This document shows, in pieces, positions 40,915-52,766 of a stretch of 64,000 nucleotides of DNA. Position numbers and translations under genes: made by a program. Within the stretch, counting starts at the first letter, position 1; every line of letters begins with the position of its first letter. Below the pieces are notes generated by a model. That model worked only from the letters and a program-made list of their open reading frames with translations. It did not search any database and was not told the DNA's origin. Source of the stretch: Burkholderia cepacia ATCC 25416 (lineage in GTDB: Bacteria > Pseudomonadota > Gammaproteobacteria > Burkholderiales > Burkholderiaceae); the NCBI RefSeq assembly GCF_001411495.1, contig NZ_CP012981.1:3348001-3412000 (forward strand). Direction: 5' to 3'.

Positions 40915-43605
40915 ATGGATAAGGACGTGCGGGAAATTACAGATACAAAACAGCAGCTTACAGAAGCCGCTTTCAGCAACCACACTCCAATGATGCAGCA
41001 GTACCTGCGCATCAAGGCCGACCATCCCGACACGCTTGTCTTCTACCGGATGGGCGACTTCTACGAGCTGTTCTTCGAAGACGCGGAAAAGGCCGCACGC
41101 CTGCTCGACCTGACCCTCACGCAACGCGGCGCATCCGCCGGCACGCCGATCAAGATGGCGGGCGTTCCGCACCACGCGGTCGAACAGTATCTCGCCAAGC
41201 TAGTGAAGATGGGCGAATCGGTCGCGATCTGCGAACAGATCGGCGATCCCGCCACGTCGAAGGGCCCCGTCGAGCGCAAGGTCGTGCGCGTCGTCACGCC
41301 CGGCACGCTGACCGATGCAGCACTGCTGTCCGACAAGAACGATGTTTACCTGCTCGCGATGTGCACGGGCCACAACAAGCGTGGCGTCGCGGTCAATGTC
41401 GGCCTCGCGTGGCTGAACCTCGCAAGCGGCGCGCTGCGGCTCGCAGAAATCGAACCCGAGCAGCTCGCTGCCGCGCTCGAGCGCATCCGGCCGGCCGAGA
41501 TCCTGACGCCGGACGGCGCAACCGACGCCGTGCCGGCAGGCGCAGGCGCAAGCAAGCGCGTGCCGGCGTGGCACTTCGACATCGCATCGGGCACGCAGCG
41601 CCTGTGCGACCAGCTCGATGTCGCGAGCCTCGACGGCTTCGGCGCACATTCGCTGACGAGCGCGTGCGGCGCGGCCGGCGCGCTGCTGCTCTACGCAGCG
41701 GCCACGCAAGGCCAGCAGTTGCGGCACGTGCGCAGCCTGAAGGTCGAAAACGAAACCGAGTACATCGGGCTCGATCCGGCCACGCGCCGCAACCTCGAAC
41801 TGACCGAGACGCTGCGCGGCACCGAGTCGCCGACCCTGTATTCGCTGCTCGACACCTGCTGCACGACGATGGGCAGCCGCCTGCTGCGTCACTGGCTGCA
41901 TCACCCGCCGCGCGCGTCGGTCGCCGCACAGTCGCGCCAGCAGGCGATCGGCGCGCTGCTCGATGCACCGGCAAACGCGAGCCTCGATGCGCTGCGCAGC
42001 GCGCTGCGCCAGATCGCCGACGTCGAACGGATCACCGGGCGCCTCGCACTGCTGTCCGCGCGCCCGCGTGACTTGTCGAGCCTGCGCGACACATTCGCCG
42101 CCCTCCCCGCGCTGCGTGAGCGCATCAGCGCGATCGTCCCGAACGCGGACGCCCTCACCCGCGTCGACGCGGCACTCGCACCGCCCGCCGAATGCCTCGA
42201 CCTGCTGACGAGCGCGATCGCGCCCGAACCGGCCGCGATGGTGCGAGACGGCGGCGTGATCGCGCGCGGCTACGACGCGGAGCTCGACGAGCTGCGCGAC
42301 ATCTCGGAGAACTGCGGACAGTTCCTGATCGATCTCGAAGCGCGCGAGCGCACGCGCACCGGCATTGCGAACCTGCGCGTCGAATACAACAAGGTGCACG
42401 GCTTCTACATCGAGGTCACGCGCGGCCAGACCGACAAGGTGCCCGACGACTATCGCCGGCGCCAGACGTTGAAGAATGCCGAGCGCTACATCACGCCCGA
42501 ACTGAAGACTTTCGAGGACAAGGCGCTGTCCGCGCAGGAACGCGCCCTGGCGCGCGAACGCGCGCTGTACGACGCAGTGCTGCAGGCACTGCTGCCGTTC
42601 ATCCCCGAGTGCCAGCGCGTCGCATCGGCGCTCGCCGAACTCGACCTGCTCGCCGCATTCGCCGAACGCGCCCGCGCGCTCGACTGGGTCGCGCCGACCT
42701 TCACCGACGAGATCGGCATCGAAATCGAACAGGGCCGCCACCCGGTCGTCGAGGCGCAGGTCGAACAGTTCATCGCGAACGACTGCCGGTTCGGCACCGA
42801 GCGCAAGCTGCTGCTGATCACCGGCCCGAACATGGGCGGTAAGTCGACGTTCATGCGGCAGACCGCGTTGATCGCACTGATGGCTTACGTCGGCAGCTAC
42901 GTGCCGGCCAGGTCGGCATGCTTCGGCCCGATCGACCGGATCTTCACGCGCATCGGCGCGGCGGACGATCTCGCGGGCGGCCGCTCGACGTTCATGGTCG
43001 AGATGACCGAAGCCGCGGCGATCCTCAACGACGCGACACCGCAAAGCCTCGTGCTGATGGACGAGATCGGCCGCGGCACGTCGACGTTCGACGGCCTCGC
43101 GCTCGCGTGGGCCATCGCGCGCCACCTGCTGGCACACAACGCGTGCTACACGCTGTTCGCGACGCACTACTTCGAGCTGACGCAACTGCCGGCGGAATTT
43201 CCGCAAGCGGCCAACGTCCACCTGTCGGCCGTCGAGCACGGCCACGGCATCGTGTTCCTGCACGCGGTCAACGAAGGCCCGGCCAACCAGAGCTACGGCC
43301 TGCAGGTCGCACAGCTCGCAGGCGTTCCGGCGCCCGTGATCCGTGCCGCGCGCAAGCACCTCGCGTACCTCGAACAGCAGTCGGCGTCGCAGCACACGCC
43401 GCAGCTCGACCTGTTCAGCGCGCCGCCGGTGGCCGACGACGATCTCGAATGCGCGGACTCACCGGCGCTGCCCGACACACCGCATCCGGCGCTCGAAAAA
43501 CTGCGCGACATCGATCCCGACGATCTCAAGCCGCGCGAGGCGCTCGACCTGCTGTACGAACTGCGCACGCTGGTCCGGTCGCACGATGCCGACGGGCACG
43601 CGTAA
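40915..43605 (+). CDS. mutS: DNA mismatch repair protein MutS, with altered N-terminus
   Basis: 896 residues from ATG 40915. MutS features are mismatch-contact [15 protein letters not shown] near residue 44, Walker [10 protein letters not shown] near 640, [16 protein letters not shown] and the [11 protein letters not shown] signature. It recognises mismatches and recruits MutL. The first 22 residues ([22 protein letters not shown]) are in AT-rich codons unlike the rest, and related proteins as I recall them start about 11 residues later, just before [12 protein letters not shown]. The 5' end has probably been replaced by the integrated element. Translation has only a weak ribosome site (GGAAAG). 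Confidence 0.93.
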   Translation: MDKDVREITDTKQQLTEAAFSNHTPMMQQYLRIKADHPDTLVFYRMGDFYELFFEDAEKAARLLDLTLTQRGASAGTPIKMAGVPHHAVEQYLAKLVKMGESVAICEQIGDPATSKGPVERKVVRVVTPGTLTDAALLSDKNDVYLLAMCTGHNKRGVAVNVGLAWLNLASGALRLAEIEPEQLAAALERIRPAEILTPDGATDAVPAGAGASKRVPAWHFDIASGTQRLCDQLDVASLDGFGAHSLTSACGAAGALLLYAAATQGQQLRHVRSLKVENETEYIGLDPATRRNLELTETLRGTESPTLYSLLDTCCTTMGSRLLRHWLHHPPRASVAAQSRQQAIGALLDAPANASLDALRSALRQIADVERITGRLALLSARPRDLSSLRDTFAALPALRERISAIVPNADALTRVDAALAPPAECLDLLTSAIAPEPAAMVRDGGVIARGYDAELDELRDISENCGQFLIDLEARERTRTGIANLRVEYNKVHGFYIEVTRGQTDKVPDDYRRRQTLKNAERYITPELKTFEDKALSAQERALARERALYDAVLQALLPFIPECQRVASALAELDLLAAFAERARALDWVAPTFTDEIGIEIEQGRHPVVEAQVEQFIANDCRFGTERKLLLITGPNMGGKSTFMRQTALIALMAYVGSYVPARSACFGPIDRIFTRIGAADDLAGGRSTFMVEMTEAAAILNDATPQSLVLMDEIGRGTSTFDGLALAWAIARHLLAHNACYTLFATHYFELTQLPAEFPQAANVHLSAVEHGHGIVFLHAVNEGPANQSYGLQVAQLAGVPAPVIRAARKHLAYLEQQSASQHTPQLDLFSAPPVADDDLECADSPALPDTPHPALEKLRDIDPDDLKPREALDLLYELRTLVRSHDADGHA

Positions 43606-44857
43606 GCGCATTCCGCGCGGCCTGCCGGCACGCGCCGCCGCCGCGCTCGTCGCGGCGGTGCTCGCGCTCGCGCAGGCCGCCGCGCTGGCTGCGCCGCCGA
43701 AGCGCAGCACCGCGCCCTACTCGTTCGCGGTCGTGTCGGGCGTGATCAACACCCCTGCGGACGAACCGGCCGCCCAGCGGCTGCTCGATGCGATCGCGCG
43801 CGAGCGCAATCTCGCGTTCGTGGTCTACGCGGGCGATCTCAAGGGTTCGAAGGAAGCGTGCCGCGATGCACTGTACTCGCAGCGCGGCGCGATCCTGGAT
43901 GCGGCACGCGTGCCGCTCGTATTCATTCCCGGTCACGACGACTGGGCAACGTGCAACACCGTGGCCGGAGGTAGCTACGATCCGGTCGAGCGGCTCGACT
44001 TCCTGCGGCAGACGCTGCTCGCCGATTCGGCACTGCCCGACCCCGGCGCGCTGCCGATCACGCGGGAAAGCGAAGTCGCACGGTTCCGGCCGTATCGGGA
44101 GAATGCACGCTGGATGCGCGACGACATCGTCTACGTCGCACTCAACGCGCCGGCGCCGAACAACCATTACCTGACGGCCGGCGGCCGCAACGGCGAATTC
44201 GAGGACCGCATCATCGCGAACGGTTTCTGGATCGACCACGCGGCCGAATACGCGAAGCGGCGCGAGGCGCGTGCGATGGTGGTGATATTCGAAGGCGATC
44301 CGCAGTTCGAGCGCTATGAACGCGCGGAACGCTTCGCATGGCTGCGTTTCAACCGGCCGCGCGTGCGGGACGGCTTCCGCGAGTTGAAACGAACGCTGGT
44401 GAAGGCGGCGGCGACGTTCCGCGGCCCGATACTCGTGATGCACGCGAGCAGCGAAGCGCTGGCGAACGGCTTTCTGATCGACCGCCCGCTGCGTGCGGAC
44501 GACGGTGAACTGGTCGGTAACGTGACGCGCGTCGCGATCGGACCGCGTCATCCGGCGAATCAGTGGGTCAAGGTGAGCGTGTCGCCGGCACGGCAGACGA
44601 TCTTCAACGTGAGCCTGCAGGAAGTACCGAAGAACCTGCCGGTGCCGCCCGCGCTGCCGCTCGTACCCCGTGACGACGTCCCGCTGCCGCAGATGCCGGA
44701 AATCCCTGCATTGCCGGCGCTACCTGACTCATCGTCGGTCGCGCCGCCGCTGCAGGGCGACGGCACCGCCCCGGGCGGCGCGTCGTGGCCTGTGCCAACC
44801 CCAGCGTCGGGGCCGGCGCCCGGCCTGCCTGCAAGCTCAGTGCAGGGTGCGCCCTGA
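43586..44857 (+). CDS. Exported metallophosphoesterase-like protein
   Basis: 423 residues from ATG 43586, overlapping the mutS 3' end by 20 bases. A signal peptide ([23 protein letters not shown]) precedes a phosphoesterase-like fold: [43 protein letters not shown] (a GNHD-like box) and [15 protein letters not shown]. The last 100 residues are Pro rich. Substrate unknown. Confidence 0.78.
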   Translation: MPTGTRKRIPRGLPARAAAALVAAVLALAQAAALAAPPKRSTAPYSFAVVSGVINTPADEPAAQRLLDAIARERNLAFVVYAGDLKGSKEACRDALYSQRGAILDAARVPLVFIPGHDDWATCNTVAGGSYDPVERLDFLRQTLLADSALPDPGALPITRESEVARFRPYRENARWMRDDIVYVALNAPAPNNHYLTAGGRNGEFEDRIIANGFWIDHAAEYAKRREARAMVVIFEGDPQFERYERAERFAWLRFNRPRVRDGFRELKRTLVKAAATFRGPILVMHASSEALANGFLIDRPLRADDGELVGNVTRVAIGPRHPANQWVKVSVSPARQTIFNVSLQEVPKNLPVPPALPLVPRDDVPLPQMPEIPALPALPDSSSVAPPLQGDGTAPGGASWPVPTPASGPAPGLPASSVQGAP

Positions 44858-45379
44858 CGGCGCTTCGCCGTCTTCGTCTTCGTCCTCGTCAACGATCTCG
44901 AGCCCTTCCGCGCCATGTGCGTGCTCATGCTCGATTTCGTCTTCGGTGGCTTCGCGAACGTCCTTCACGGTCAGCGCGAAACGCAGCGCCATGCCTGCCA
45001 GCGGGTGGTTGCCGTCGAGCACGACCTTGTCTTCGGCGATGTCGGTGACCGTATAGATCAGCGAATCGACTTCCTCGTCGCCGTCTTCCGGCGTGCCTTC
45101 GAACTGCATGCCCACTTCGAGCGGCTCGGGAAAACGATCGCGCGGCTCGATCTTCACGAGTTCGGGATCGTAGTCGCCGAACGCGTCCTGCGGCTCGAGC
45201 TGGACCTGTGCCTCGTAGCCCGGCTCGTGGCCGTCGAGCTGTTCCTCGATCTTGGGGAACGTGCCATCATAGCCGCCGTGCAGATAAACCATCGGCTCGT
45301 CGCTTTCCTCGATCAGATTGCCCTGTGCATCCGACAGCTTGTAAGTGACCGACACGACGGTGTTTTTTGCGATTTTCAT
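44837..45379 (-). CDS. slyD: FKBP-type peptidyl-prolyl isomerase SlyD
   Basis: 180 residues from MKIAKNTVVSVTYKLSDAQG at 45379, with GGAG upstream. FKBP and IF-domain blocks are present (PMVYLHGGYDGTFPKIEEQLDGHEPG, VQLEPQDAFGDYDPELV, VLDGNHPLAGMALRF). An acidic/His tail (EIEHEHAHGAEG, EDEDEDGE) replaces the longer His/Cys-rich metal tail of E. coli SlyD. It acts as a folding helper and possible metallochaperone. Its 3' end overlaps the convergent phosphoesterase gene by 21 bases. Confidence 0.9.
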   Translation of the reverse strand: MKIAKNTVVSVTYKLSDAQGNLIEESDEPMVYLHGGYDGTFPKIEEQLDGHEPGYEAQVQLEPQDAFGDYDPELVKIEPRDRFPEPLEVGMQFEGTPEDGDEEVDSLIYTVTDIAEDKVVLDGNHPLAGMALRFALTVKDVREATEDEIEHEHAHGAEGLEIVDEDEDEDGEAPSGRTLH

Positions 45380-45411
45380 CCAATTCTCCCAAATACAAGT
45401 CTCATTATACG

Positions 45412-46632
45412 ATGCGCAACCGGTCTCAAGCCGAACCGCGGGATGCCGCTGCCGCCCCGCTCGGCGCGCCGCCCTCCGATCTTCCCACACCGCTGCTCGG
45501 CGGTCTTACGCCGACGCAATTCATGCGCGGCTACTGGCAGAAGAAGCCGCTCCTGATCCGCCAGGCGATCCCCGGCGTCGCGTCGCCGGTCTCGCGCGAC
45601 GCGCTGTTCGAGCTCGCCACGGACTATGACGCGGAATCGCGACTGATCACCCATTTTCGTAACAAGTGGCAACTGGCTCACGGCCCGTTCGAACCGGGCT
45701 CGCTGCCGGCCGTCACGCGCAAGGCCTGGACCCTGCTCGTACAAGGGCTCGACCTGCACGTCGACGCGGCGCGCGCGCTGCTCGACCGCTTCCGCTTCAT
45801 CCCCGACGCGCGGCTGGACGACCTGATGATCTCGTACGCGACGGATGGCGGCGGCGTCGGCCCGCATTTCGATTCATACGACGTCTTCCTGCTGCAGGTC
45901 GAGGGCCGGCGCCGCTGGCGCGTCGGCGCGCAGAAGGACCTGTCGCTGCAGCCGGACGTGCCGCTGAAGATCCTCGAAAACTTCGAACCGAGCGACGAAT
46001 GGGTGCTGGAACCCGGCGACATGCTGTACCTGCCGCCGCACATCGCGCACGACGGCGTGGCCGAAGGCGAATGCATGACCTGTTCGATCGGCTTCCGGGC
46101 GCCGTCCGCAGGCGAACTGGGCGCCCAGTTCCTGTACTATCTCGCGGAGCGTGGCGGCCTGCGGGACGGGTGCGGCGACGACCTCTACCGCGACCCGAAG
46201 CAGCCGGCCGTCGACACGCCCGCGCAACTGCCTCCGGCGATGGTCGAGCGCGTTGCCGAGATCGTCGACGCGATTCGCTGGCGCAAGCGCGACGTCGCAG
46301 AGTTTCTCGGCTGCTACCTGAGCGAGCCCAAACCGAACGTCGTTTTCGACCCGCCCGCGCGGCCGCTGTCCGAAGCCGCGTTCGTCACGCAAGCGTCACG
46401 TCGTGGCGTGTGTCTCGACAGAAGGGCCGCATTGATGTATAACGCGCGCTCGTACTTCATTAATGGCGAGGAAGGACCGCTCGAGCAAGCCAGCGAATGG
46501 CTGCCCGAACTGGCCAATCAACGCCAGATGGAGGCGAAACGGTTTGTAACACTATCCCGGGCTCCCTCAATGACAGCTTTATTGCACGAGTGGTATCGTG
46601 CGGGCTGGATACGGGTCGGAAACCGGAATTAG
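45412..46632 (+). CDS. roxA: Ribosomal protein L16 arginine hydroxylase-type cupin (RoxA/YcfD family)
   Basis: 406 residues from ATG 45412. JmjC-type cupin with the Fe(II) ligands GPHFDSYDVFLLQ (His, Asp) and HIAHDGVAEG (His). It also has LGGLTPTQFMRGYWQKKPLLIRQAIPG, GRRRWRVGAQKDLSLQPDVPLKIL and a C-terminal winged-helix-like part. The family hydroxylates L16 using 2-oxoglutarate and oxygen. It is divergent from slyD with only 32 bases between starts. Confidence 0.85.
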   Translation: MRNRSQAEPRDAAAAPLGAPPSDLPTPLLGGLTPTQFMRGYWQKKPLLIRQAIPGVASPVSRDALFELATDYDAESRLITHFRNKWQLAHGPFEPGSLPAVTRKAWTLLVQGLDLHVDAARALLDRFRFIPDARLDDLMISYATDGGGVGPHFDSYDVFLLQVEGRRRWRVGAQKDLSLQPDVPLKILENFEPSDEWVLEPGDMLYLPPHIAHDGVAEGECMTCSIGFRAPSAGELGAQFLYYLAERGGLRDGCGDDLYRDPKQPAVDTPAQLPPAMVERVAEIVDAIRWRKRDVAEFLGCYLSEPKPNVVFDPPARPLSEAAFVTQASRRGVCLDRRAALMYNARSYFINGEEGPLEQASEWLPELANQRQMEAKRFVTLSRAPSMTALLHEWYRAGWIRVGNRN

Positions 46633-46863
46633 TGTGAGTCGCCCCGTATGCCCGTACAGATCAAATTCTGTATGGGAAAGACAACGTATTGACCCCGCAT
46701 TTGTCGACGGTCGATAGGAAAGTGCATATAATTTCCGCCCAAGCCGTAGGGAAGATTCACGCTCTAGAAGTGCATCTCCACCAGCGGCCCAGGTCGGTGT
46801 TGGAGCACATTACCGGTATTGTTTCGCGCTGTTGCTTACCTTTAACCATAAAAGGACGTGATC
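46633..46863. other. Intergenic promoter region before an Ala-rich lipoprotein
   Basis: 231 bases without a gene. TATAAT at 46727-46732 is a good -10; the nearest -35-like word (TTGTCG, 46701-46706) is 20 bases away, which is long. The short gene that follows has an AAGGA site. Confidence 0.45.
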
Positions 46864-47127
46864 ATGAAGAAATCCCTCCTCGTAGCTTCCCTGTTGGCTG
46901 CTGTTGCACTGGCTGCTTGCAACAAGAGCGCTGATCAAGCTGCTTCGTCGGCTGCAAGCGACGCGGCTGCTGCTGCTTCGACGGCTGCTTCGGCAGTTGC
47001 TGGTGCAGCGAGCGACGCTGCTGCCGCTGCTTCGTCGGCAACGGCTGCTGCGAGCGACGCTGCTGCTGCAGTGGCGTCGGCTGCTTCGGCAGCGACGGCT
47101 GCTCCGGCTTCGGGCGCAAGCCAGTAA
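46864..47127 (+). CDS. Small Ala/Ser-rich lipoprotein
   Basis: 87 residues. Signal peptide MKKSLLVASLLAAVALAAC with a lipobox LAAC at Cys19, then a mature chain nearly all Ala, Ser, Asp and Thr in repeats such as SDAAAAAS. The composition suggests a long helical, antifreeze-like or entericidin-type surface peptide. It has its own promoter region and a strong terminator. Function unknown. Confidence 0.8.
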   Translation: MKKSLLVASLLAAVALAACNKSADQAASSAASDAAAAASTAASAVAGAASDAAAAASSATAAASDAAAAVASAASAATAAPASGASQ

Positions 47128-47144
47128 GCCTCAGCGTCAGCTGA

Positions 47145-47178
47145 AAAAAAACCGGCCCGAGGGCCGGTTTTTTTACGT
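47145..47178 (+). terminator. Intrinsic terminator
   Basis: CCGGCCC / GGGCCGG stem with a short GA loop, A-run before and T7 after. It can serve both directions, ending the lipoprotein gene and the leftward hydrolase gene. Confidence 0.85.
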
Positions 47179-47240
47179 CTGCCGTTTTCGCGTCTGTCGC
47201 CCGGCAGTCGTACCAGGCCGCCGCAGCGGCCCTGCCCCGC

Positions 47241-48017
47241 TCATCCGAGCGCCAGCCAGTCGAAGCCCGCGTCCTGCGTGGCTACGATCACGTCCTCCCC
47301 GTTCGTCCCCAGTACGCCGCCAAACGCCTGGCGGACCAGTTCCGGCAGGTTGTTCTGCTGGCTCAGGTGCGCCCCGACCAGGTGCCGAAGGCGGCTGCGC
47401 TCAAGCGATGCGAGGATGGCCGCCGCCGCGTCGTTGCTCAGGTGGCCGTGGTTGCCGCCGATGCGCGCCTTCAGCGACTGCGGATAGCGGCTCGCGGCCA
47501 GCATTGCGGTGTCGTGGTTGGATTCGAGCACCAGCGCGTCACAACCGCTCAGTACCGTCGTGATGTGCGGCGTGGCCATGCCGACGTCCGTCAGCACGCC
47601 GAGCCGGCTGCAGCCGTCCATAAAGACGAACTGGAGCGGCTCGCGCGCGTCGTGAGGGACCGTATAGGGCATCACGGCCAGATCGCGAATCGCGGCCGTC
47701 TCGTCGCCCCACAGCACGTGGAGGTCGACATCGGCCTCGTCCGCGCCGACCGCGCGCGCGGTGCCCCAGCTCATGTAGAGCGGCAGCGACGCCCGGCGGG
47801 CGAGCGTCAGCGCACTGCCGACGTGGTCGCTGTGTTCGTGGGTAATCAGGATCGCATCGAGATCGCCGATGCAGAGATTCAGACGGCCGAGCCGACGCTC
47901 GACCTCCTTGGCGGAAAAGCCGCAGTCGAGCAGCACGCGGGTGGTCGTCGTGCCGCTCGAGGCCTCGACGACCAGCGCGTTGCCTTCGCTGCCGCTTCCG
48001 AGGCTGGCGAATCGCAC
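47241..48017 (-). CDS. MBL-fold metallohydrolase (YycJ-like)
   Basis: 258 residues from a GTG start at 48017 (RFASLGSGSEGNALVVEA). The metallo-beta-lactamase motif is ILITHEHSDHVGSAL near residue 58, followed by TDVGMATPHI and ESNHD and GNHGHLSNDAAA. Likely a 5' nuclease-type or phosphodiesterase enzyme of unknown substrate. It lies 4 bases after bamC and may be cotranscribed with bamC and dapA. Confidence 0.85.
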   Translation of the reverse strand: MRFASLGSGSEGNALVVEASSGTTTTRVLLDCGFSAKEVERRLGRLNLCIGDLDAILITHEHSDHVGSALTLARRASLPLYMSWGTARAVGADEADVDLHVLWGDETAAIRDLAVMPYTVPHDAREPLQFVFMDGCSRLGVLTDVGMATPHITTVLSGCDALVLESNHDTAMLAASRYPQSLKARIGGNHGHLSNDAAAAILASLERSRLRHLVGAHLSQQNNLPELVRQAFGGVLGTNGEDVIVATQDAGFDWLALG

Positions 48018-48021
48018 GCGC

Positions 48022-49167
48022 TCAGTTCAGCTGCGCGTGGAGCAGCGAAATGATCCGCTGCGCGTCCGACGAGTTGTCGACCTGGCCGTTTGCGCCGATC
48101 ACCGCGACCTGCGTGCCGCCGTTGCCTTGCGCACGCACGTTGACCAGGAATTCCTTGCCCGGCTTCGCGGCCGCCGGGCCGCCGTAGAACAGCTTGCCGA
48201 ACAGGCCGTCACGCTTCAGCTCTTCCATCGAATTCGCATAGCGCACGGTGTACACGCCCTTCTCGCGGTCGCGATTGTCGACCGTGAAGTTGGTCCGGTC
48301 GAGCGCCAGGCCCACTCGCAGCCACGCACGGTCGAACGACTCGGCCAGCTGCAGCGTTGCCGCGCCGTTGCTCGCGTCGCTGACCTGCGCCGGCGCCGTC
48401 GCGGGGCGTGCATCGGTCAGCAGCTGCTTCGCCTGCGCATCGGTCAGGCCGAACTTCTGCATCAACTTCGACAGGAACACGGCTTCCAGCACCGGGTTGC
48501 GCGGACGCTCCTCCCAGCGCGACGACGTGCCGCCCTGCGGGCCGACCATCATTTCTTCCATCGCGCTGTGCGTGATCGAGATGTCGGTGTTGCCGTCCGA
48601 CGTGCGGTTCACGAGCGTACGGAAGCGGTCGCGCGTACCGGACGAGTATGCGAAATCGATGACCTTGCCGATCGTGCGACGGAACCAGTCGTCGGGAATG
48701 TTCGCGCGGTTTTCGGCCCAGTCGGTGGCCATGATGCCCGTCGACGGCGCGTCGGTCTTCAGCGAGAAGCCGTTCTCCTGCCAGAACTCCTTCAGGATCG
48801 GCCACAGCTGCTCGGGCGTCCGGCCATCGACGACGAGCCAGCGGCGATCGCCGTCGCGCTCGATATGCATGCCGAACGGATCCTGCGCGCTCGGAATGCC
48901 GTCGGTCGCGTTGCCGGCCTGGGTCGTGGCCCGCGGCGGCAGCGTGCCGAGGCCGGCGTTGCTCGGCGGCGCGACGAACTGCTGCGTCGTCGGCACCGGC
49001 TTCAGGTCGCTCGGCACCGCGAGCGGCGGCGCCGAACCGGTGTTCTTGTAGTTGACCCGGTCGGGGGCCAGATAGTCGTTCAGCGTATCGCAGCCGGCGA
49101 GCGCGCCCAGCGCCAGCGCCACCACCGACATCTGGATGGCGCGAGAGGAAAAGGCGAAACGTTTCAT
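48022..49167 (-). CDS. bamC: Outer-membrane assembly lipoprotein BamC
   Basis: 381 residues. Lipoprotein signal SVVALALGALAGC with Cys near position 26, then the BamC unstructured segment (DYLAPDRVNYKNTGSAPPLAVPSDL) and two helix-grip domains (RWLVVDGRTPEQLWPILKEFWQENGF; DRAWLRVGLALDRTNFTVDNRDREKGVYTVRY). Part of the BAM complex inserting beta-barrel proteins. It lies directly downstream of dapA, a conserved pairing. Confidence 0.92.
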   Translation of the reverse strand: MKRFAFSSRAIQMSVVALALGALAGCDTLNDYLAPDRVNYKNTGSAPPLAVPSDLKPVPTTQQFVAPPSNAGLGTLPPRATTQAGNATDGIPSAQDPFGMHIERDGDRRWLVVDGRTPEQLWPILKEFWQENGFSLKTDAPSTGIMATDWAENRANIPDDWFRRTIGKVIDFAYSSGTRDRFRTLVNRTSDGNTDISITHSAMEEMMVGPQGGTSSRWEERPRNPVLEAVFLSKLMQKFGLTDAQAKQLLTDARPATAPAQVSDASNGAATLQLAESFDRAWLRVGLALDRTNFTVDNRDREKGVYTVRYANSMEELKRDGLFGKLFYGGPAAAKPGKEFLVNVRAQGNGGTQVAVIGANGQVDNSSDAQRIISLLHAQLN

Positions 49168-49278
49168 GAAATCCTTCGTCTTGCTAGAACGCTCGTCAGG
49201 AGCGGCGCCGGACGGAGCCGGCCGGTGCGGGTTGATCAGGGTACGAGCCGGCGGCCGCAGGACGCGGCCGCCTCGGCA

Positions 49279-50184
<906 letters not shown>

Positions 50185-50232
50185 GAAACGCGATTGAGGT
50201 TATGTACCGGTAAACGTTGAGATTGTAGCGGA

Positions 50233-50835
50233 TTAGCCGGGCAGTTCGTAACGTGGAATTCCCGCCCCCGCCTTCGGGGTCGCGCCCTCGCGCACTGCGC
50301 AGAGACGCTGGACGAACGCCTCGCGCGGCGCGGCAACGAACCCGTCCTCGTACGCCACCACCCGCAGGCGGCCGTGCACGGCATCCAGCAGCTCGCCCGG
50401 GGCGAGCAGGAACGCGGGGTTGGACGGTTTACCGACCGATTCGTTTCCTTGCGCGAAGGTTTCGTAGATGAGCACGCCGCCCGGCGCCACCGCATCGAGC
50501 AGATGGGGCCAGAGCGGACGATGCAGATAATGGGTGACGATCACCGCCGAAAACTGCTCGCCGGCCGGCAATGGCCACGGCGCGCCTTCGAGATCGGCGT
50601 CACGGGCGTCGACGCCCGGAATCGCACGCAACGCGGCCAGCGCGACCGAGTCGCGGTCGAGTGCGACGACCGGATGCCCGCGCGAAGCGAACCAGCGCGC
50701 GTGGCGCCCGCCGCCCGCGGCGACATCCAGCACCGCGCCGCCTGCCGGCACGAGCCGCGACCATTGCGCGACCCAGCGCGACGGCTCGGCCTGGACGACG
50801 TGGCCGCCCGCGGCGGCGATGACGGATGTGCTCAT
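50233..50835 (-). CDS. Class I SAM-dependent methyltransferase
   Basis: 200 residues from MSTSVIAAAGGHVVQAEPSRW at 50835. Motif I VLDVAAGGGRHARWFASRGHPVVALDRD, then DADLEGAPWPL and VIVTHYLHRPLWPHLLDAVAPGGVLIYETFAQGNE. This TehB-like form acts on a small molecule; the substrate is unknown. It lies 8 bases after trpS. Confidence 0.82.
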   Translation of the reverse strand: MSTSVIAAAGGHVVQAEPSRWVAQWSRLVPAGGAVLDVAAGGGRHARWFASRGHPVVALDRDSVALAALRAIPGVDARDADLEGAPWPLPAGEQFSAVIVTHYLHRPLWPHLLDAVAPGGVLIYETFAQGNESVGKPSNPAFLLAPGELLDAVHGRLRVVAYEDGFVAAPREAFVQRLCAVREGATPKAGAGIPRYELPG

Positions 50836-50843
50836 GCGGTCGA

Positions 50844-52046
<1,203 letters not shown>

Positions 52047-52054
52047 GATTGTCG

Positions 52055-52717
52055 TTAGAAAAGCGAGGCGAATGGGGACAGGATGGCGCTCAGGACGGCG
52101 TAGCCGACGTTGACGAGCGGGCGCAGCCAGAAATTCGTCAGCACGCCCGTCGCGACCAGCGCGAGGACGATGATGAAACCGTACGGCTCGATGCGCGACA
52201 GCGCGATCGATTGCTTCGTCGGCAGCAGCGCCGCCAGGATGCGGCCGCCGTCGAGCGGCGGCAGCGGAAACAGGTTCAGCACGCCCAGCACGAGGTTCGC
52301 GCTGACGCCGGCAAACGCCATCCGCGTGAAGAACGGCTCGTCGATACCGACGGCGGGCAGCACGAGCGTCAGCACGCCCCAGATCAGCGCCTGCACGAAG
52401 TTGCACGCCGGCCCCGCGAGCGATACCCACAGGCTGCCCCAGCGTGGATCGCGCAGGTTGCCGAACGACACCGGCACCGGCTTCGCATAGCCGAACAGGA
52501 ACGCGCCGCCCGTCAGGAAATACATCGCGAGCGGAATCGCGATCGTGCCGAGCGGATCGATGTGGCGCATCGGGTTGAACGACACGCGCCCCATCATGTA
52601 GGCGGTGTTGTCGCCGAGCAGGCGGGCGGCGTAGCCGTGCGCGGCCTCGTGCAGCGTGATCGCGAAGATCACGGGCAGCGCGTAGACGGCGATGGTCTGT
52701 ATCAGGGAAGCATCCAT
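52055..52717 (-). CDS. Site-2 protease family membrane metalloprotease (M50)
   Basis: 220 residues, about five to six membrane helices. HEAAHGYAARLLGD near residue 23 is the HExxH zinc site, and NLFPLPPLDGGRIL supplies the NPDG-like third ligand. It probably cleaves a membrane-anchored substrate. Same strand and close to trpS. Confidence 0.88.
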   Translation of the reverse strand: MDASLIQTIAVYALPVIFAITLHEAAHGYAARLLGDNTAYMMGRVSFNPMRHIDPLGTIAIPLAMYFLTGGAFLFGYAKPVPVSFGNLRDPRWGSLWVSLAGPACNFVQALIWGVLTLVLPAVGIDEPFFTRMAFAGVSANLVLGVLNLFPLPPLDGGRILAALLPTKQSIALSRIEPYGFIIVLALVATGVLTNFWLRPLVNVGYAVLSAILSPFASLF

Positions 52718-52766
52718 ATCGCGTTATTGTAACAAGCGCACTCGCGCAAAAAATGGAACGGCGCGC

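Noticed and set aside
41200..43395. 731-codon open frame antisense to mutS
   Set aside because: A GC-bias shadow of mutS: Arg/Ala/Gly-rich, no domain pattern and no ribosome site. The same applies to the long frames opposite pyrG (61326-62969), bamC-dapA (47869-50220) and terminase (25350-27755).
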